Assembly: GCA_023390985.1 (NCBI GenBank)
Contig: JAEWBU010000379.1
Span: 1-44,023 of the forward strand
Source: Pseudomonadota bacterium
GTDB taxonomy: Bacteria; Pseudomonadota; Gammaproteobacteria; Burkholderiales; Burkholderiaceae_C
Length of the DNA stretch: 44,023 nt
Direction of reading: 5' to 3'
Shown: piece by piece, positions 1 through 7,983 of the stretch
Layout: every line of letters begins with the position of its first letter
Position numbering within the stretch: position 1 is the first letter of the stretch
Translations under genes and position numbers: made by a program
Notes under the pieces: model-generated
What the model was told of the DNA's origin: nothing
Databases searched by the model: none
What the model saw: only the letters and a program-made list of their open reading frames with translations

Positions 1-230
1 GTCTTGCCCGACCCGGAAGTGGTCGTGGCCGCGCCGACGCCGCCGCCCAGCGCACCGCCGATCACGGCGCCGTTCTTGCCGCCGACCTGGTTGCCGATCA
101 GCGCACCCGCGGCGCCTCCGACTCCGCCGCCGAGCGCAGTTCCCACATCCCCGGCCGCGACACCGCCCGATGCCAGGAGAAGGCAGGCGAAGGTGGAGGC
201 GAGCGAGGCGACTTTGACAGCGTGCTTCAT
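1..230 (-). CDS. Glycine-zipper envelope protein, C-terminus cut by window edge
   Basis: Read on the minus strand from the ATG at 230 to the window start, so about 76 residues are visible and the C-terminus is missing. The first ~26 residues form a typical Sec signal peptide (MKHAV start, hydrophobic core, cleavage near GVAAG). The mature part is a run of glycine-rich repeats such as GGGVGGAAGALIGNQVGG and GAVIGGALGGGVG. This alternation of G with A/V/I at four-residue spacing is the glycine-zipper pattern of small envelope proteins that insert into or associate with membranes. The family role is poorly defined and no specific function is claimed. The plus-strand open frame over the same bases is an antisense shadow. 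Confidence 0.75.
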   Translation of the reverse strand, partial: MKHAVKVASLASTFACLLLASGGVAAGDVGTALGGGVGGAAGALIGNQVGGKNGAVIGGALGGGVGAATTTSGSGK

Positions 231-331
231 GGTGTTGAGCTTCCTGGTGAACTCAACAGATTCTAGTGAGCCACTGTCGAGCTTCGCGCCGGATGTGCTT
301 CAAGAGGTATCTCCGATGCGACCTGTGAGGC

Positions 332-760
332 TCAGTGCCAGGTCTCCAACACCATCGAGCGGATCGCATCGACCGGGGCTGAGCGCCTCGCTTCCGGCGG
401 GCCGACCCAGCACAACCAGGTGTGCGAGCGCCATCCTTTCCACACCACGACCTCCCCCTGGCGCTCCGCTTGCGCGGCTTGGTCGTGCCGGAGAATGCCC
501 ACCCCCAGGCCGCTCGCGATCATGCTGCGCAAGTTGCTTTCACTATCGGCCGTCTGGCCCATCTGATAGTCGCGACCCGAGGCCGTGAAGAGGCGATCCG
601 TGTGCGTGCGCAGCACGCATGAGGGCGGGGTGCCGACCCAGGGCAGTCGGGTCAGGTTCTCCAGGGTGAGGTCGGTGTGCGCCTGCGCAAGCCCCGGGGG
701 CAAGGCCACGACGAGCTCAACGGCGCCGAGCCGGATCAGCTCCAGCCCCTCGATGGCTTC
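332..760 (-). pseudogene. LysR-family regulator, C-terminal half only (5' end deleted)
   Basis: The minus frame encodes about 142 residues that read as the second half of a LysR substrate-binding domain (EGLELIRLGAVELVVALPPG, then SNLRSMIASGLGVGILRH, then a stop). LysR regulators are about 300 residues with an N-terminal winged helix. Here the helix-turn-helix and first half of the sensor domain are absent. Upstream of about 760 the frame stays open only as the antisense of the neighbouring transporter and has no LysR character. The lost portion faces the transporter's own missing 5' end, so one deletion probably removed both 5' ends plus the shared promoter. The remnant cannot bind DNA and is very likely non-functional. 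Confidence 0.75.
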
Positions 761-1561
761 GCTTTCGCCGTCTGGCTCACGCTGATCCGCTACACCATCT
801 CGGGCGTGGCGTTCGCCGCTCTGCTGCTGCCGCGCGGCGGAGCGCCCTGGCGCAGGCTTCGCGCGCACGCCGCACCCCTGGCTTTGCTGGGGCTCTCGGG
901 CTTCGGCGTCTTCAGCGTGATGCTGCTGGTCGGGCTTTCGCATTCCGTGCCCTCGCACGGCGCGGTGATCATGGCCACCGTGCCGATGACGACACAGTTG
1001 CTGCGCTGGCTCCTCGATGGCGTGCGCCCGGCGCGTTCGGGCCTGACGGTGACGGCGTTGGCGCTGGTCGGGGTCACGGTCGTGTCGGGCGTCTTCACGT
1101 CCCGCGCCGGGGCCGCGGGATCGACCCTTGCCGGAGATGCGGTGGCGCTGGCGGGCACGATCGGATGGATCCTGTACACGCGAGGTGCGGCGAAATTCCG
1201 GGAGATGGATGTCGTCGAGTACACCGCGCTGACGGTGCTGGCGGGATGGCCCTTGTTGCTGATGGGCGCCGTGGCGGCGACCCTGATGGGTTGGGCTGGA
1301 GCGCCGAGCGGTGAAGGCCTTCGGGGCGCCTGGTACGCCTTGCTCTACGTCGGGCTGGTGGCATCCGCGGCGTCGGTCGTGGCGTTCAACTACGGGGTCA
1401 GGGTGCTGGGCGCGGTCCCGGCCACGGCGTTCCTGAACTTCATCCCGGTTTCAGCGCTCGCGATGAGTATCGCGCTCGGGAAGGCACCCTCCGCGAACGA
1501 GCTCATCGGGATGGCGATGGTGATCGCTGCGCTGCTGTGGCATCAGCGCTCCGCGATGTAG
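677..1561 (+). CDS. EamA/DMT-family transporter, N-terminally truncated and fused to antisense LysR sequence
   Basis: From about residue 30 the frame matches a drug/metabolite (EamA) exporter: FAVWLTLIRYTISG, SGFGVFSVMLLVGLSHSVPSHGAV in two pieces, and the second repeat PATAFLNFIPVSALAMSIAL with a hydrophobic C-terminus. Intact family members have ten membrane helices and about 300 residues; the first helix (about 35 residues) is missing. The residues before that point (MRLRKPRGQGHDEL...) are the complementary-strand translation of the LysR remnant, so the GTG at 677 is only an incidental in-frame start. The 3' end overlaps the convergent MFS gene by 19 bases. Probably a pseudogene, although the frame is uninterrupted. 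Confidence 0.65.
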   Translation: MRLRKPRGQGHDELNGAEPDQLQPLDGFAFAVWLTLIRYTISGVAFAALLLPRGGAPWRRLRAHAAPLALLGLSGFGVFSVMLLVGLSHSVPSHGAVIMATVPMTTQLLRWLLDGVRPARSGLTVTALALVGVTVVSGVFTSRAGAAGSTLAGDAVALAGTIGWILYTRGAAKFREMDVVEYTALTVLAGWPLLLMGAVAATLMGWAGAPSGEGLRGAWYALLYVGLVASAASVVAFNYGVRVLGAVPATAFLNFIPVSALAMSIALGKAPSANELIGMAMVIAALLWHQRSAM

Positions 1562-3123
1562 TGCTGCGTCGTCACGGACTGGCCGTCGGCAAGGAACTCG
1601 CGCACCCGGCCTTCCAGCTCCCGGTCGGCGAGAGTCGCCCGTGCGCGCTGATGCAGGTAGTCGGCCCACGACGCGACGATGAAACGCTCGACATACCGCG
1701 ACGGATCGGCCAGGTCGCGGTAGACGCGCCAGAGCGTCGCGCCATCCCGCCGGCGCGAGGAGCGCAGCCGGCTCACGGCCTGCAGGAACTCCTCGGCCTC
1801 GCCCGGGCGGATGCGGTACGCCACTTCGACCGACACCGGACCGTCATCGGGCAGCGGCTGCTCCTTGATGAAGACGTCGTCCCACAAGGCGACCGGCGTG
1901 ACCTCCTGGGCATCGCCCATGCGCAAGGGGAACCGGCGCGCCAGGAAGATCCCGGCCACCATGGCCAGGCTGGCCGCGACCAGCGCCGCCGTCAGGCCCG
2001 CGAGGCCGGACACGGCCCCCCAGAACGCCGAGCCGATGGCGAAGGAGCCGAGCGCGCTCAGCGTGTGAAGAGCGACGGCGCGGGAGCGCACCCAGGGCGG
2101 GGCGCTCGATTGCGTCGCCGTGTTGAACGTGGCCATCACCGCCATCCAGCCCGCGCCCCCGAGGGCCAGCGAGACGAAGACGACGACCGGGATCCGGACG
2201 AAAGCCGCGACGAGCATGGTGGCCGCGAACACCACGCTCCCCACCGCCACCAGCCTTTCCAACCCCAGGCGGGCCCGGAGCGCGCCGAGGACGAGGCCCG
2301 CCGCGACGGCGCCGGTGCCGAGGCAACCCATCAGGAAGCCGAAGCCGGTGGCGCCGAGCTGCAGCTGCTGCGCCGCAATCGCCGGAAGCAGCGCCCACAG
2401 CGCCGACCCGGCGGCGCTGTACGCCACGGTGCGCAGCAGCTGGGCCAGGATCAGGGGCGAGTGGCGCGCGTAGCGCAGTCCCGCGAGCGTGCCGCTCCAG
2501 AGGCGCTCGGCGGGCAGCGGCGACTTCGCATGCGGCGCCGGCGGCCACCGGCGAACCACCTGCATCATCACCAGGGCGCTGACGCCGGCCAGGACGAACA
2601 CCCATCCGGCCCCGGCCGCGGCGAAGACGAATCCCGCGATGGACGGACCGAGGGCCCGGGCGCTGTTCCAGGCGATCGACATGGCGGTGATGGCCTGCGG
2701 CATGTCCGCGCGCGGGACGGTGTCGGCCACGCTGGTGTTCCATGCCGGAGACAGCAAGGCCGTGCAGCATCCGGCGGCGAAGGTGAAGCACAGCAGGCTG
2801 GCCGGGCCGGCGCCGCCGGACAACGCAAGCGTCGCCAGGAGCGCGATGACGCCGACCTGGACGGTGAGGGCCCGGATGATCAGCGCACGGCGATCGGTCG
2901 TGTCCGCGAGGACGCCCGCGGGCAGCGCGAGCAGGAACATCGGGAAGAAGACCGCCGTCTGCACCAGCGCCGCCAGGAACGACGACCCCGTCAGTTCGAC
3001 CATCAGCCACGACGCCGCCATGGACTGCATGGCGTTGCCGGTGAAATAGATGGCGCTGCCGGTCCACAGCCCGCGGAACGCGGGCAGGCGAAGGGGCGAC
3101 CAGAGCGAGTGAGTGGAGGACAT
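1543..3123 (-). CDS. MFS exporter of the MFS_3 (enterobactin exporter-like) family
   Basis: A 526-residue polytopic membrane protein. The N-terminus (LWSPLRLPAFRGLWTGSAIY), the loop DTTDRRALI between helices 2 and 3, and a second half beginning near HSPLILAQLLRTVAYSAAG are typical of MFS_3 permeases related to EntS. After about residue 410 the helices end and a soluble domain of roughly 110 residues follows (VSVEVAYRIRPGEAEEFLQA, RYVERFIVASWADYLHQRA), with the feel of a dimeric alpha-beta barrel. This tail is a regular part of the long MFS_3 family. The start ATG is 16 bases after the tag stop, so the gene is probably the last of an FKBP-tag-MFS run. The substrate is unknown. Confidence 0.85.
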   Translation of the reverse strand: MSSTHSLWSPLRLPAFRGLWTGSAIYFTGNAMQSMAASWLMVELTGSSFLAALVQTAVFFPMFLLALPAGVLADTTDRRALIIRALTVQVGVIALLATLALSGGAGPASLLCFTFAAGCCTALLSPAWNTSVADTVPRADMPQAITAMSIAWNSARALGPSIAGFVFAAAGAGWVFVLAGVSALVMMQVVRRWPPAPHAKSPLPAERLWSGTLAGLRYARHSPLILAQLLRTVAYSAAGSALWALLPAIAAQQLQLGATGFGFLMGCLGTGAVAAGLVLGALRARLGLERLVAVGSVVFAATMLVAAFVRIPVVVFVSLALGGAGWMAVMATFNTATQSSAPPWVRSRAVALHTLSALGSFAIGSAFWGAVSGLAGLTAALVAASLAMVAGIFLARRFPLRMGDAQEVTPVALWDDVFIKEQPLPDDGPVSVEVAYRIRPGEAEEFLQAVSRLRSSRRRDGATLWRVYRDLADPSRYVERFIVASWADYLHQRARATLADRELEGRVREFLADGQSVTTQHYIAER

Positions 3124-3139
3124 CGGGAAGGCAGGCCGA

Positions 3140-3748
3140 CTAGGGGCGTCTGAACCTCTTGCGCGCCTCTTCCACCTGCGCCCGGGTTACGCACCCCTCG
3201 GCATGGTCGTTCACCAGCCCCATCGCCTGGATCAAGGCATGCATGGTGGTCGGGCCGACGAATTTCCAGCCCCGCCTCTTCAGGTCCCCGGACAGCTCGC
3301 GCGAAGCCCGCGAGACGGACACGGAGCGATGCGCATCGAGTTCATGCGCGGCGGGCTCGAAGCTCCAGAAGTACGCGGCCAACGTGCCCGTCTCCCGGAC
3401 CAGCTCGCATGCACGCTGCGCGTTGTTGATCACGGCTTCGATCTTGCCGCGGTGGCGCACGATGCCTGCATCGGAAAGCAGGCGTGCGATGTCCTCCTCG
3501 TCGAAGCGCGCGACCTCGCGGAAGTCGAATCGCCTGAACGCGGCGCGGAAGTTTTCCCGCTTGTCGAGGATCGTCCGCCAGCTCAACCCCGACTGGAATC
3601 CCTCGAGGCTGACCTTCTCGAACAGGCGAGGGTCGTCAGCCACGGGGAATCCCCACTCGTGGTCGTGATAGGCGACGTAGTCGCGCGACGCGCCGGCGCA
3701 CCAGCTGCAGCGAGGAAGTCCGTCAGGACCTGGGACCGTCGTGGTCAT
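3140..3748 (-). CDS. tag: DNA-3-methyladenine glycosylase I
   Basis: A 202-residue enzyme that excises 3-methyladenine from alkylated DNA, opening base excision repair. It has the Tag hallmarks: RCSW near the N-terminus, YHDHEWG, FEKVSLEGFQSGLSW with the conserved catalytic glutamate (E49), and a C-terminal zinc-snap half. The four zinc ligands can be placed at C14, H28, H182 and C186, with the same four-residue spacing between the last two as in E. coli Tag. Length is normal (E. coli 187, here with a slightly longer N-terminus). It lies 15 bases from the FKBP stop and 16 from the MFS start, so co-transcription is likely. Confidence 0.95.
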   Translation of the reverse strand: MTTTVPGPDGLPRCSWCAGASRDYVAYHDHEWGFPVADDPRLFEKVSLEGFQSGLSWRTILDKRENFRAAFRRFDFREVARFDEEDIARLLSDAGIVRHRGKIEAVINNAQRACELVRETGTLAAYFWSFEPAAHELDAHRSVSVSRASRELSGDLKRRGWKFVGPTTMHALIQAMGLVNDHAEGCVTRAQVEEARKRFRRP

Positions 3749-3763
3749 GCCGGGGGAAGGCGG

Positions 3764-4180
3764 CTACTTGATGGAAACGAGTTCCACCTCGAAGGTCAGG
3801 GTCGCGTTGGGCGGGACCACGCCGCCCGCGCCGCGCTCGCCGTACGCCACGGCCGGCGGACAGGTCAGGACGGCCTTGCCGCCGACGGCCAGGCGCTGCA
3901 TGCCTTGGGTCCAGCACGGGATCACGCGGTTCAGCGGGAACGTGGCGGTCTGGCCGCGCTTGTAGGAGCTGTCGAACTCCTTGCCGTCCGCCAGCGTGCC
4001 GCGATAGTGCACCTCGACGGTGTCCGTCGCGGACGGGCTCCTGCCTTTGCCGGCCACCAGGTGCTTGACCACGATGCCGCCAGGCAGGTTTTCGGTGCCG
4101 GACGGGCCGGCCGCGAATGCGGGGCCGGCGGCCAGGGTCAGGGCTGCGACGAGTGCTTGCAAGCGAGGAATCTTGTTCAC
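3764..4180 (-). CDS. FKBP-type peptidyl-prolyl cis-trans isomerase, exported
   Basis: A 138-residue protein with a GTG start at 4180 and a signal peptide (MNKIPRLQALVAALTLAAG...AFAAG), so it acts in the periplasm. The mature part is a single FKBP domain: VEVHYRGTLADGKEFDSSY, the flap FPLNRVIPCWTQGMQ, and the C-terminal strand pair around PPAVAYGERGAGGVVPPNAT and LTFEVELVSIK. The residues lining the proline pocket (Y in VHYRG, F and D in EFDSS, W in CWTQG, Y in VAYGERG) are present, so it should be active in folding exported proteins. It is the first gene of the minus-strand run with tag and the exporter. Confidence 0.92.
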   Translation of the reverse strand: MNKIPRLQALVAALTLAAGPAFAAGPSGTENLPGGIVVKHLVAGKGRSPSATDTVEVHYRGTLADGKEFDSSYKRGQTATFPLNRVIPCWTQGMQRLAVGGKAVLTCPPAVAYGERGAGGVVPPNATLTFEVELVSIK

Positions 4181-4269
4181 GTTGATGCTTTCAGGATGGA
4201 CGAGGAGGTGTCGCGCGAGGCGACGGGGTGATCCGAAGCCTCGATGATGCCGTGCTCATGGGCGGCCAT

Positions 4270-4290
4270 CGGCCGGCCGACCGCCGGCCG
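4270..4290 (-). terminator. GC-rich hairpin after the AarF-like kinase gene
   Basis: An 8-bp perfect stem (CGGCCGGC at 4270-4277 pairing with GCCGGCCG at 4283-4290) closes a five-base loop. It starts about 15 bases after the stop of the kinase gene and lies before the FKBP gene. There is no U-tract on either strand, so it would be a Rho-assisted or weak terminator, or a 3'-end stabiliser. The structure is seen directly; its function is inferred from position only. Confidence 0.4.
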
Positions 4291-4304
4291 GCAACACGCG
4301 GAGC

Positions 4305-5933
4305 TCACCGCTTCCGATACGCCCGATCCTGCTTGAAGATGTTCAGCAGGAGCGCGACCGCCCCGAGGCCCGCGCCGAGGAAACACATGATGGCGAATCC
4401 CGGATAGCCCATCAGACGGAAATCCGTCTCCACGCGCATCAGCAACGCCGCGCCGATGATCAGCGCCGCCAGGATCAACCCGGTCGTCACCCGGTTGGCG
4501 ATCTTCTGCATGCCCTCGAGTACGTCCGCGGCGTCGACCGCGCGCACCTTGAGCTCGAGTTCCCGGTTGCCGACCGCGTCCAGGATGCGGTTCAGCCGGT
4601 GCGGCAGCCTGGCCGCGAAATTCTTGAACTCCAGCGCCCCGGTGAGCAGGCCGCCTTCGCCGGCCTCGCGCTTCATGCGCGTGGACATCAGGGTCGCGGC
4701 ATGTTCGCGCACCGCCGCGTTCGGATCGAACGCCGGATCCAGCACGCGCCCGATCTCGTCGAGCTGCAGCAGTGTCTTGGCCAGCAGCGCCAGCTCGCTG
4801 GGCACGAAGTAGCCGCACTCCGCCGCCAGGCTGCTGATCTCCAGCAGCGTCTGTCCGGTGCTCACGTGCTGCAGGTCGCGGCCCTGCTGGCGGGCCAGAA
4901 GCAGTCCAAGGCGTCGACGGAAGCCGGCCGGATCGGCTTCGTCGCCGCGGTCGCTCATCTCGATCAGGGTCTCGGCCACCTGCTCGCTGCGCCCATTGCT
5001 GACGGCGATCAGCAGCTTCAGCAGGTGCTCCTGCATGTCCGGTGTCGTGCGACCCACCATCCCCAGGTCGAGCAGCGCGAGCCGCCCATCCGTGGACACG
5101 AACACGTTCCCGGGATGCGGGTCCGCGTGGAACAGTCCGTCCACCAGCACCTGCTTCAGGTAGCCGTGGAACAGCTGGTCGAGCAGCCGGGAACCATCCA
5201 CTTCGAGGCGCGAGTAGCCGGTCACCTTGGTGATCTTGGTGCCCTGGACGCGTTCCATCGTCAGGACGCGCCGCGTGCAATAGTCCGGGATGGGCTGCGG
5301 CACCGTCAAACCATCGAACTGCGCGAGGTTGCGGCCCACGGCCACCAGGTTCTCCGCCTCGCGCTCATAGTCCAGCTCCTCCTGGATCGTGACGCGGAAT
5401 TCGTCCAGCATCAGGCGCAGGCGGTGGCGCCGGCCCACGTCGGTGTGCGCGTCCAGGAATGCGGCCAGCCGGGTGAGCACGTCGAATTCCTCGGCCACCT
5501 GCCTGGCCACCTCCGGCCGCTGGACTTTCACGATGACCGGCGTGCCGTCGCGCAGGGTGGCGGAGTGCACCTGGCCCAGCGACGCTGCCGCGATGGGCTC
5601 CGGGTCGAAGCTCGCGAATGCCTTCGACAGCCGCACGCCGAGCTCGCTCTCGACGATCGCCCGCGCGGTCTCGAAGGGGAACGGCTTCACGTCGTCCTGC
5701 AGGCGCGACAGCGCCTTCGCGTAGCCGGCGGGCAGCAGGTCGGGTCGGCTGGCCAGCACCTGGCCCAGCTTGACGTACGCCGGCCCCATCGCTTCCAGGT
5801 CATCGGCCAGCTGTTCGGCCGGGCTGCGGTCGCCTGTGCTTTGGGCCGCCCGCGGGGCCAAGGCTCCGCGGTGCTTCCAAAGCAGGCCGGCGATCTGTCG
5901 CCAGCGCTGCAGGTGATCCATCCTGGACGTCAT
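4305..5933 (-). CDS. AarF/ABC1/UbiB-family atypical kinase
   Basis: A 542-residue ABC1-family (UbiB-like) protein kinase-fold ATPase. Seen in order: the KxGQ motif (KLGQ at 55-58), the alanine-rich nucleotide loop AAASLGQ (115-121), the strand lysine in VIVKVQRP (136), HADPHPGN (269-276) as the catalytic/metal loop, and DLG (289-291) in place of DFG. Two hydrophobic helices at the C-terminus (GLILAALIIGAALLM and CFLGAGLGAVALLLNIF) anchor it in the inner membrane. The family supports coenzyme Q and other isoprenoid lipid handling. No ubiquinone genes lie nearby, so this is probably an accessory paralogue rather than the housekeeping ubiB. A good ribosome site (GGAG) precedes the ATG. Confidence 0.88.
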   Translation of the reverse strand: MTSRMDHLQRWRQIAGLLWKHRGALAPRAAQSTGDRSPAEQLADDLEAMGPAYVKLGQVLASRPDLLPAGYAKALSRLQDDVKPFPFETARAIVESELGVRLSKAFASFDPEPIAAASLGQVHSATLRDGTPVIVKVQRPEVARQVAEEFDVLTRLAAFLDAHTDVGRRHRLRLMLDEFRVTIQEELDYEREAENLVAVGRNLAQFDGLTVPQPIPDYCTRRVLTMERVQGTKITKVTGYSRLEVDGSRLLDQLFHGYLKQVLVDGLFHADPHPGNVFVSTDGRLALLDLGMVGRTTPDMQEHLLKLLIAVSNGRSEQVAETLIEMSDRGDEADPAGFRRRLGLLLARQQGRDLQHVSTGQTLLEISSLAAECGYFVPSELALLAKTLLQLDEIGRVLDPAFDPNAAVREHAATLMSTRMKREAGEGGLLTGALEFKNFAARLPHRLNRILDAVGNRELELKVRAVDAADVLEGMQKIANRVTTGLILAALIIGAALLMRVETDFRLMGYPGFAIMCFLGAGLGAVALLLNIFKQDRAYRKR

Positions 5934-6105
5934 CGGGCTCTCCTACACACGTGGGTGCTGAGTTTCGCCACGCCCGAGTTGTCTTCGTGCAGTCGTGCGG
6001 CGCGTCGGCATGTCGGACGGCTGGAGCCTCGACGCGAGCCGCTGTCCAGCCGACCGGCAGCTTCCGGGACGGGGAACGGGTTGGAGGTACTCCGCCGACC
6101 CCGTA

Positions 6106-6468
6106 TCAGGCGAGCCGCAGGTCGCAGCGGTCCCCGATCCCGTCGCGCCACACGGACACCCGGCTGACCGGGAAGCCCGCGGCACGGCCGCGTTCGGCGA
6201 TGAAGCGGCACAGGTTCTCCAGCGTGGGCTTGCCCAGGCGCGGGACGTCGTCGAGCAACTGGTGATCGAGCGCGGCCCGCAGCTCCGCGAGCGCGCGCCG
6301 CAGGTGCCCCAGATCCACCACCATTCCCTGCGCATCCGGCTCCCCCGCGACCGCGACCTCGGCCTGGTAGGTGTGCCCGTGCACGCGTGCGCTGCTTTCG
6401 CGCTCGATGTCGCGCTCGAGCGTGTGCGCGGCATCGAAGAAGAAGCGCTGCGAAACCTCGTACTTCAT
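6106..6468 (-). CDS. queD: 6-carboxy-5,6,7,8-tetrahydropterin synthase
   Basis: A 120-residue member of the 6-pyruvoyl-tetrahydropterin synthase fold, third gene of queCED. It converts dihydroneopterin triphosphate to 6-carboxytetrahydropterin, the QueE substrate. The start at 6468 is chosen because its ATG overlaps the queE stop (ATGA) and MKYEVSQRFFFDAAH is the family N-terminus. Zinc ligands are H15, H30 and H32 (FDAAH and VHGHTY), and the catalytic Asp-His pair lies in ALDHQLL. The catalytic cysteine of E. coli QueD (C27, four residues before the HGH motif) is a serine here (S26), the odd feature of this copy. The operon setting still makes QueD the best call. Confidence 0.9.
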   Translation of the reverse strand: MKYEVSQRFFFDAAHTLERDIERESSARVHGHTYQAEVAVAGEPDAQGMVVDLGHLRRALAELRAALDHQLLDDVPRLGKPTLENLCRFIAERGRAAGFPVSRVSVWRDGIGDRCDLRLA

Positions 6469-7100
6469 CGGATGCCCACCATCTTGTGCGTCTGCACGCT
6501 CAGGCGCCAGCGAGGGTCCCGCAGGCAGCGCGCGATGGCCCACTGCGTGTTCTCGCGCACCAGCGGGCCGTCCATCGGCTGCAGCAGGTGGCGGCCGAAC
6601 GGCAGCTTCACCAGCGCGTCCAGGTCCAGCTCGTCCTGCGGCACCACGACCTTCAGCTCGTGGCCGGCGCGCACGCGCAGTTCCGTGCCCGCCTTGGGGC
6701 TGACGCAGATCCAGTCCAGGCCCGCGGGCGGCTCGATCGTGCCGTTGGTTTCCACCGCGATCTCGAAGCCGCGCGCATGCAGCGCGCCAACGAGGGCGGC
6801 ATCGACCTGCAGCAGGGGCTCACCCCCCGTCAGGACGACCAGCGGCTTGCCCGGCACGCCCACGGGCCAGTGCGCCGCAACCGCCTCGGCCAGCGCGTGC
6901 GCATCCGCGAACTTGCCGCCGCCCGTGCCGTCGGTGCCCACGAAATCCGTGTCGCAGAAGCGGCACTGGGCGCCGGCGCGGTCGCTCTCCCGCCCGGACC
7001 AGAGGTTGCAACCCGCGAACCGGCAGAACACCGCCGCGCGGCCGGCGTTGCCGCCTTCGCCTTGCAGCGTGTAGAAGATCTCCTTGACCGCGTACGTCAT
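6465..7100 (-). CDS. queE: 7-carboxy-7-deazaguanine synthase (radical SAM)
   Basis: A 211-residue radical SAM enzyme that contracts 6-carboxytetrahydropterin to 7-carboxy-7-deazaguanine in queuosine synthesis. The N-terminus VKEIFYTLQGEGGNAGRAAV is diagnostic. The cluster cysteines are C31, C46 and C49 in a C-X14-C-X2-C arrangement (CNLW...AQCRFCDTDF) in place of the classical CX3CX2C; this spacing is known from Burkholderia QueE. The SAM-binding TGGEPLLQ and the basic ending QTHKMVGIR are present. The true start is the ATG at 7100, overlapping the queC stop by ATGA; the frame is open further upstream only as a shadow of queC. Confidence 0.95.
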   Translation of the reverse strand: MTYAVKEIFYTLQGEGGNAGRAAVFCRFAGCNLWSGRESDRAGAQCRFCDTDFVGTDGTGGGKFADAHALAEAVAAHWPVGVPGKPLVVLTGGEPLLQVDAALVGALHARGFEIAVETNGTIEPPAGLDWICVSPKAGTELRVRAGHELKVVVPQDELDLDALVKLPFGRHLLQPMDGPLVRENTQWAIARCLRDPRWRLSVQTHKMVGIR

Positions 7101-7804
7101 GCTGTCCCGCCTTGCCGCCAGGCGGCGTAGCCGCGCGCCCGCAGTTCGCAGGCGGGGCAGGTTCCGCAGCCGTGCCCCCAGGGATGCATCTGGCCGCGCT
7201 CGCCGCGATAGCAGGTGTGCGTGTCCTCGCGGATGATCTCGGTCAGCGCGTCGCCGCCCAGCCGCTGCGCCAGCTCCCAGGTGGCCGCCTTGTCCAGCCA
7301 CATCAGCGGCGTCTCGATCGTGAACGGACGGTCGATGCCCAGCGTCAACGCCTGCTGCATCGCCTTCATCGTGCTGTCGCGGCAGTCCGGATAGCCCGAG
7401 TAGTCCGTCTCGCACATGCCGCCGACCAGCACGGCCATGCCGCGCCGGTAGCCCAGGGCCGCCGCGAGCGTCAGGAACAGCAGGTTGCGCCCGGGAACGA
7501 AGGTGTTGGGCAGGCCGTCGGCCTGCAGCGCGATCTCGGCGTCGCTCGTCAGTGCGGTGTCGCTGATGCGCCCGAGCACGTCCACCTGCAGCAGGTGGTC
7601 CGGGCCGAGTCGCGGCGCCCAGTGCGGGAACCGCGCGGCGATGCGCTCGCGCACGCGGGCGCGGCAATCCAGTTCGATGCGATGCCGCTGGCCATAGTCG
7701 AAGCCGACCGTTTCCACGTGCGGGAAGCGGTCCAGGGCCCAGGCGAGGCAGGCGGTCGAATCCTGCCCGCCGGAAAAGAGGACGAGTGCGTGTTGCGAAT
7801 CCAT
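7097..7804 (-). CDS. queC: 7-cyano-7-deazaguanine synthase
   Basis: A 235-residue ATP-dependent PP-loop enzyme that turns 7-carboxy-7-deazaguanine into preQ0. The PP-loop is SGGQDSTACL (from residue 11), FDYGQRH follows, and four zinc cysteines sit near the C-terminus (GCGTCPACELR preceded by HGCG). It is the first gene of the queC-queE-queD operon, each junction being a 4-base ATGA overlap that suggests translational coupling. I looked in the 179-base leader for a preQ1 riboswitch and did not recognise one. Confidence 0.95.
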   Translation of the reverse strand: MDSQHALVLFSGGQDSTACLAWALDRFPHVETVGFDYGQRHRIELDCRARVRERIAARFPHWAPRLGPDHLLQVDVLGRISDTALTSDAEIALQADGLPNTFVPGRNLLFLTLAAALGYRRGMAVLVGGMCETDYSGYPDCRDSTMKAMQQALTLGIDRPFTIETPLMWLDKAATWELAQRLGGDALTEIIREDTHTCYRGERGQMHPWGHGCGTCPACELRARGYAAWRQGGTA

Positions 7805-7891
7805 GGATGCAGGGCGGAGCGCGGATGGGGTAGCTCGGCCCGGAGTGCGTACGGCCGGGCAAGCGCCGGCCGACCACCGGATTATCCCGGG

Positions 7892-7905
7892 ACGGGCGCG
7901 CCCGT
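7892..7905. repeat. 14-bp perfect palindrome between queC and the antiporter gene
   Basis: ACGGGCGCGCCCGT is a perfect 14-base palindrome in the 179-base divergent gap between queC (minus) and the antiporter (plus). It could be an operator for either gene or a chance GC-rich palindrome. No -35/-10 pair could be placed with confidence around it. Confidence 0.3.
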
Positions 7906-7983
7906 GCCGGACTGCGGGTTTCTGGTCGCGCGCGCAGGTCGGCCAGGCTCCCGCCGCCGCGGCCCAGCCACCATACTGCGGCC

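Noticed and set aside
1..588. Proline-rich 194-aa plus-strand frame at the window start
   Set aside because: It is antisense to the glycine-zipper protein and the LysR remnant; proline richness is the mirror of glycine codons.
1543..1880. C-terminal soluble domain of the MFS exporter as a novel fusion
   Set aside because: Long MFS_3 family members normally carry this extension, so it is not unusual.
7805..7983. preQ1 riboswitch upstream of queC
   Set aside because: No preQ1-type hairpin with an A-rich tail was recognisable; the leader is very GC-rich.
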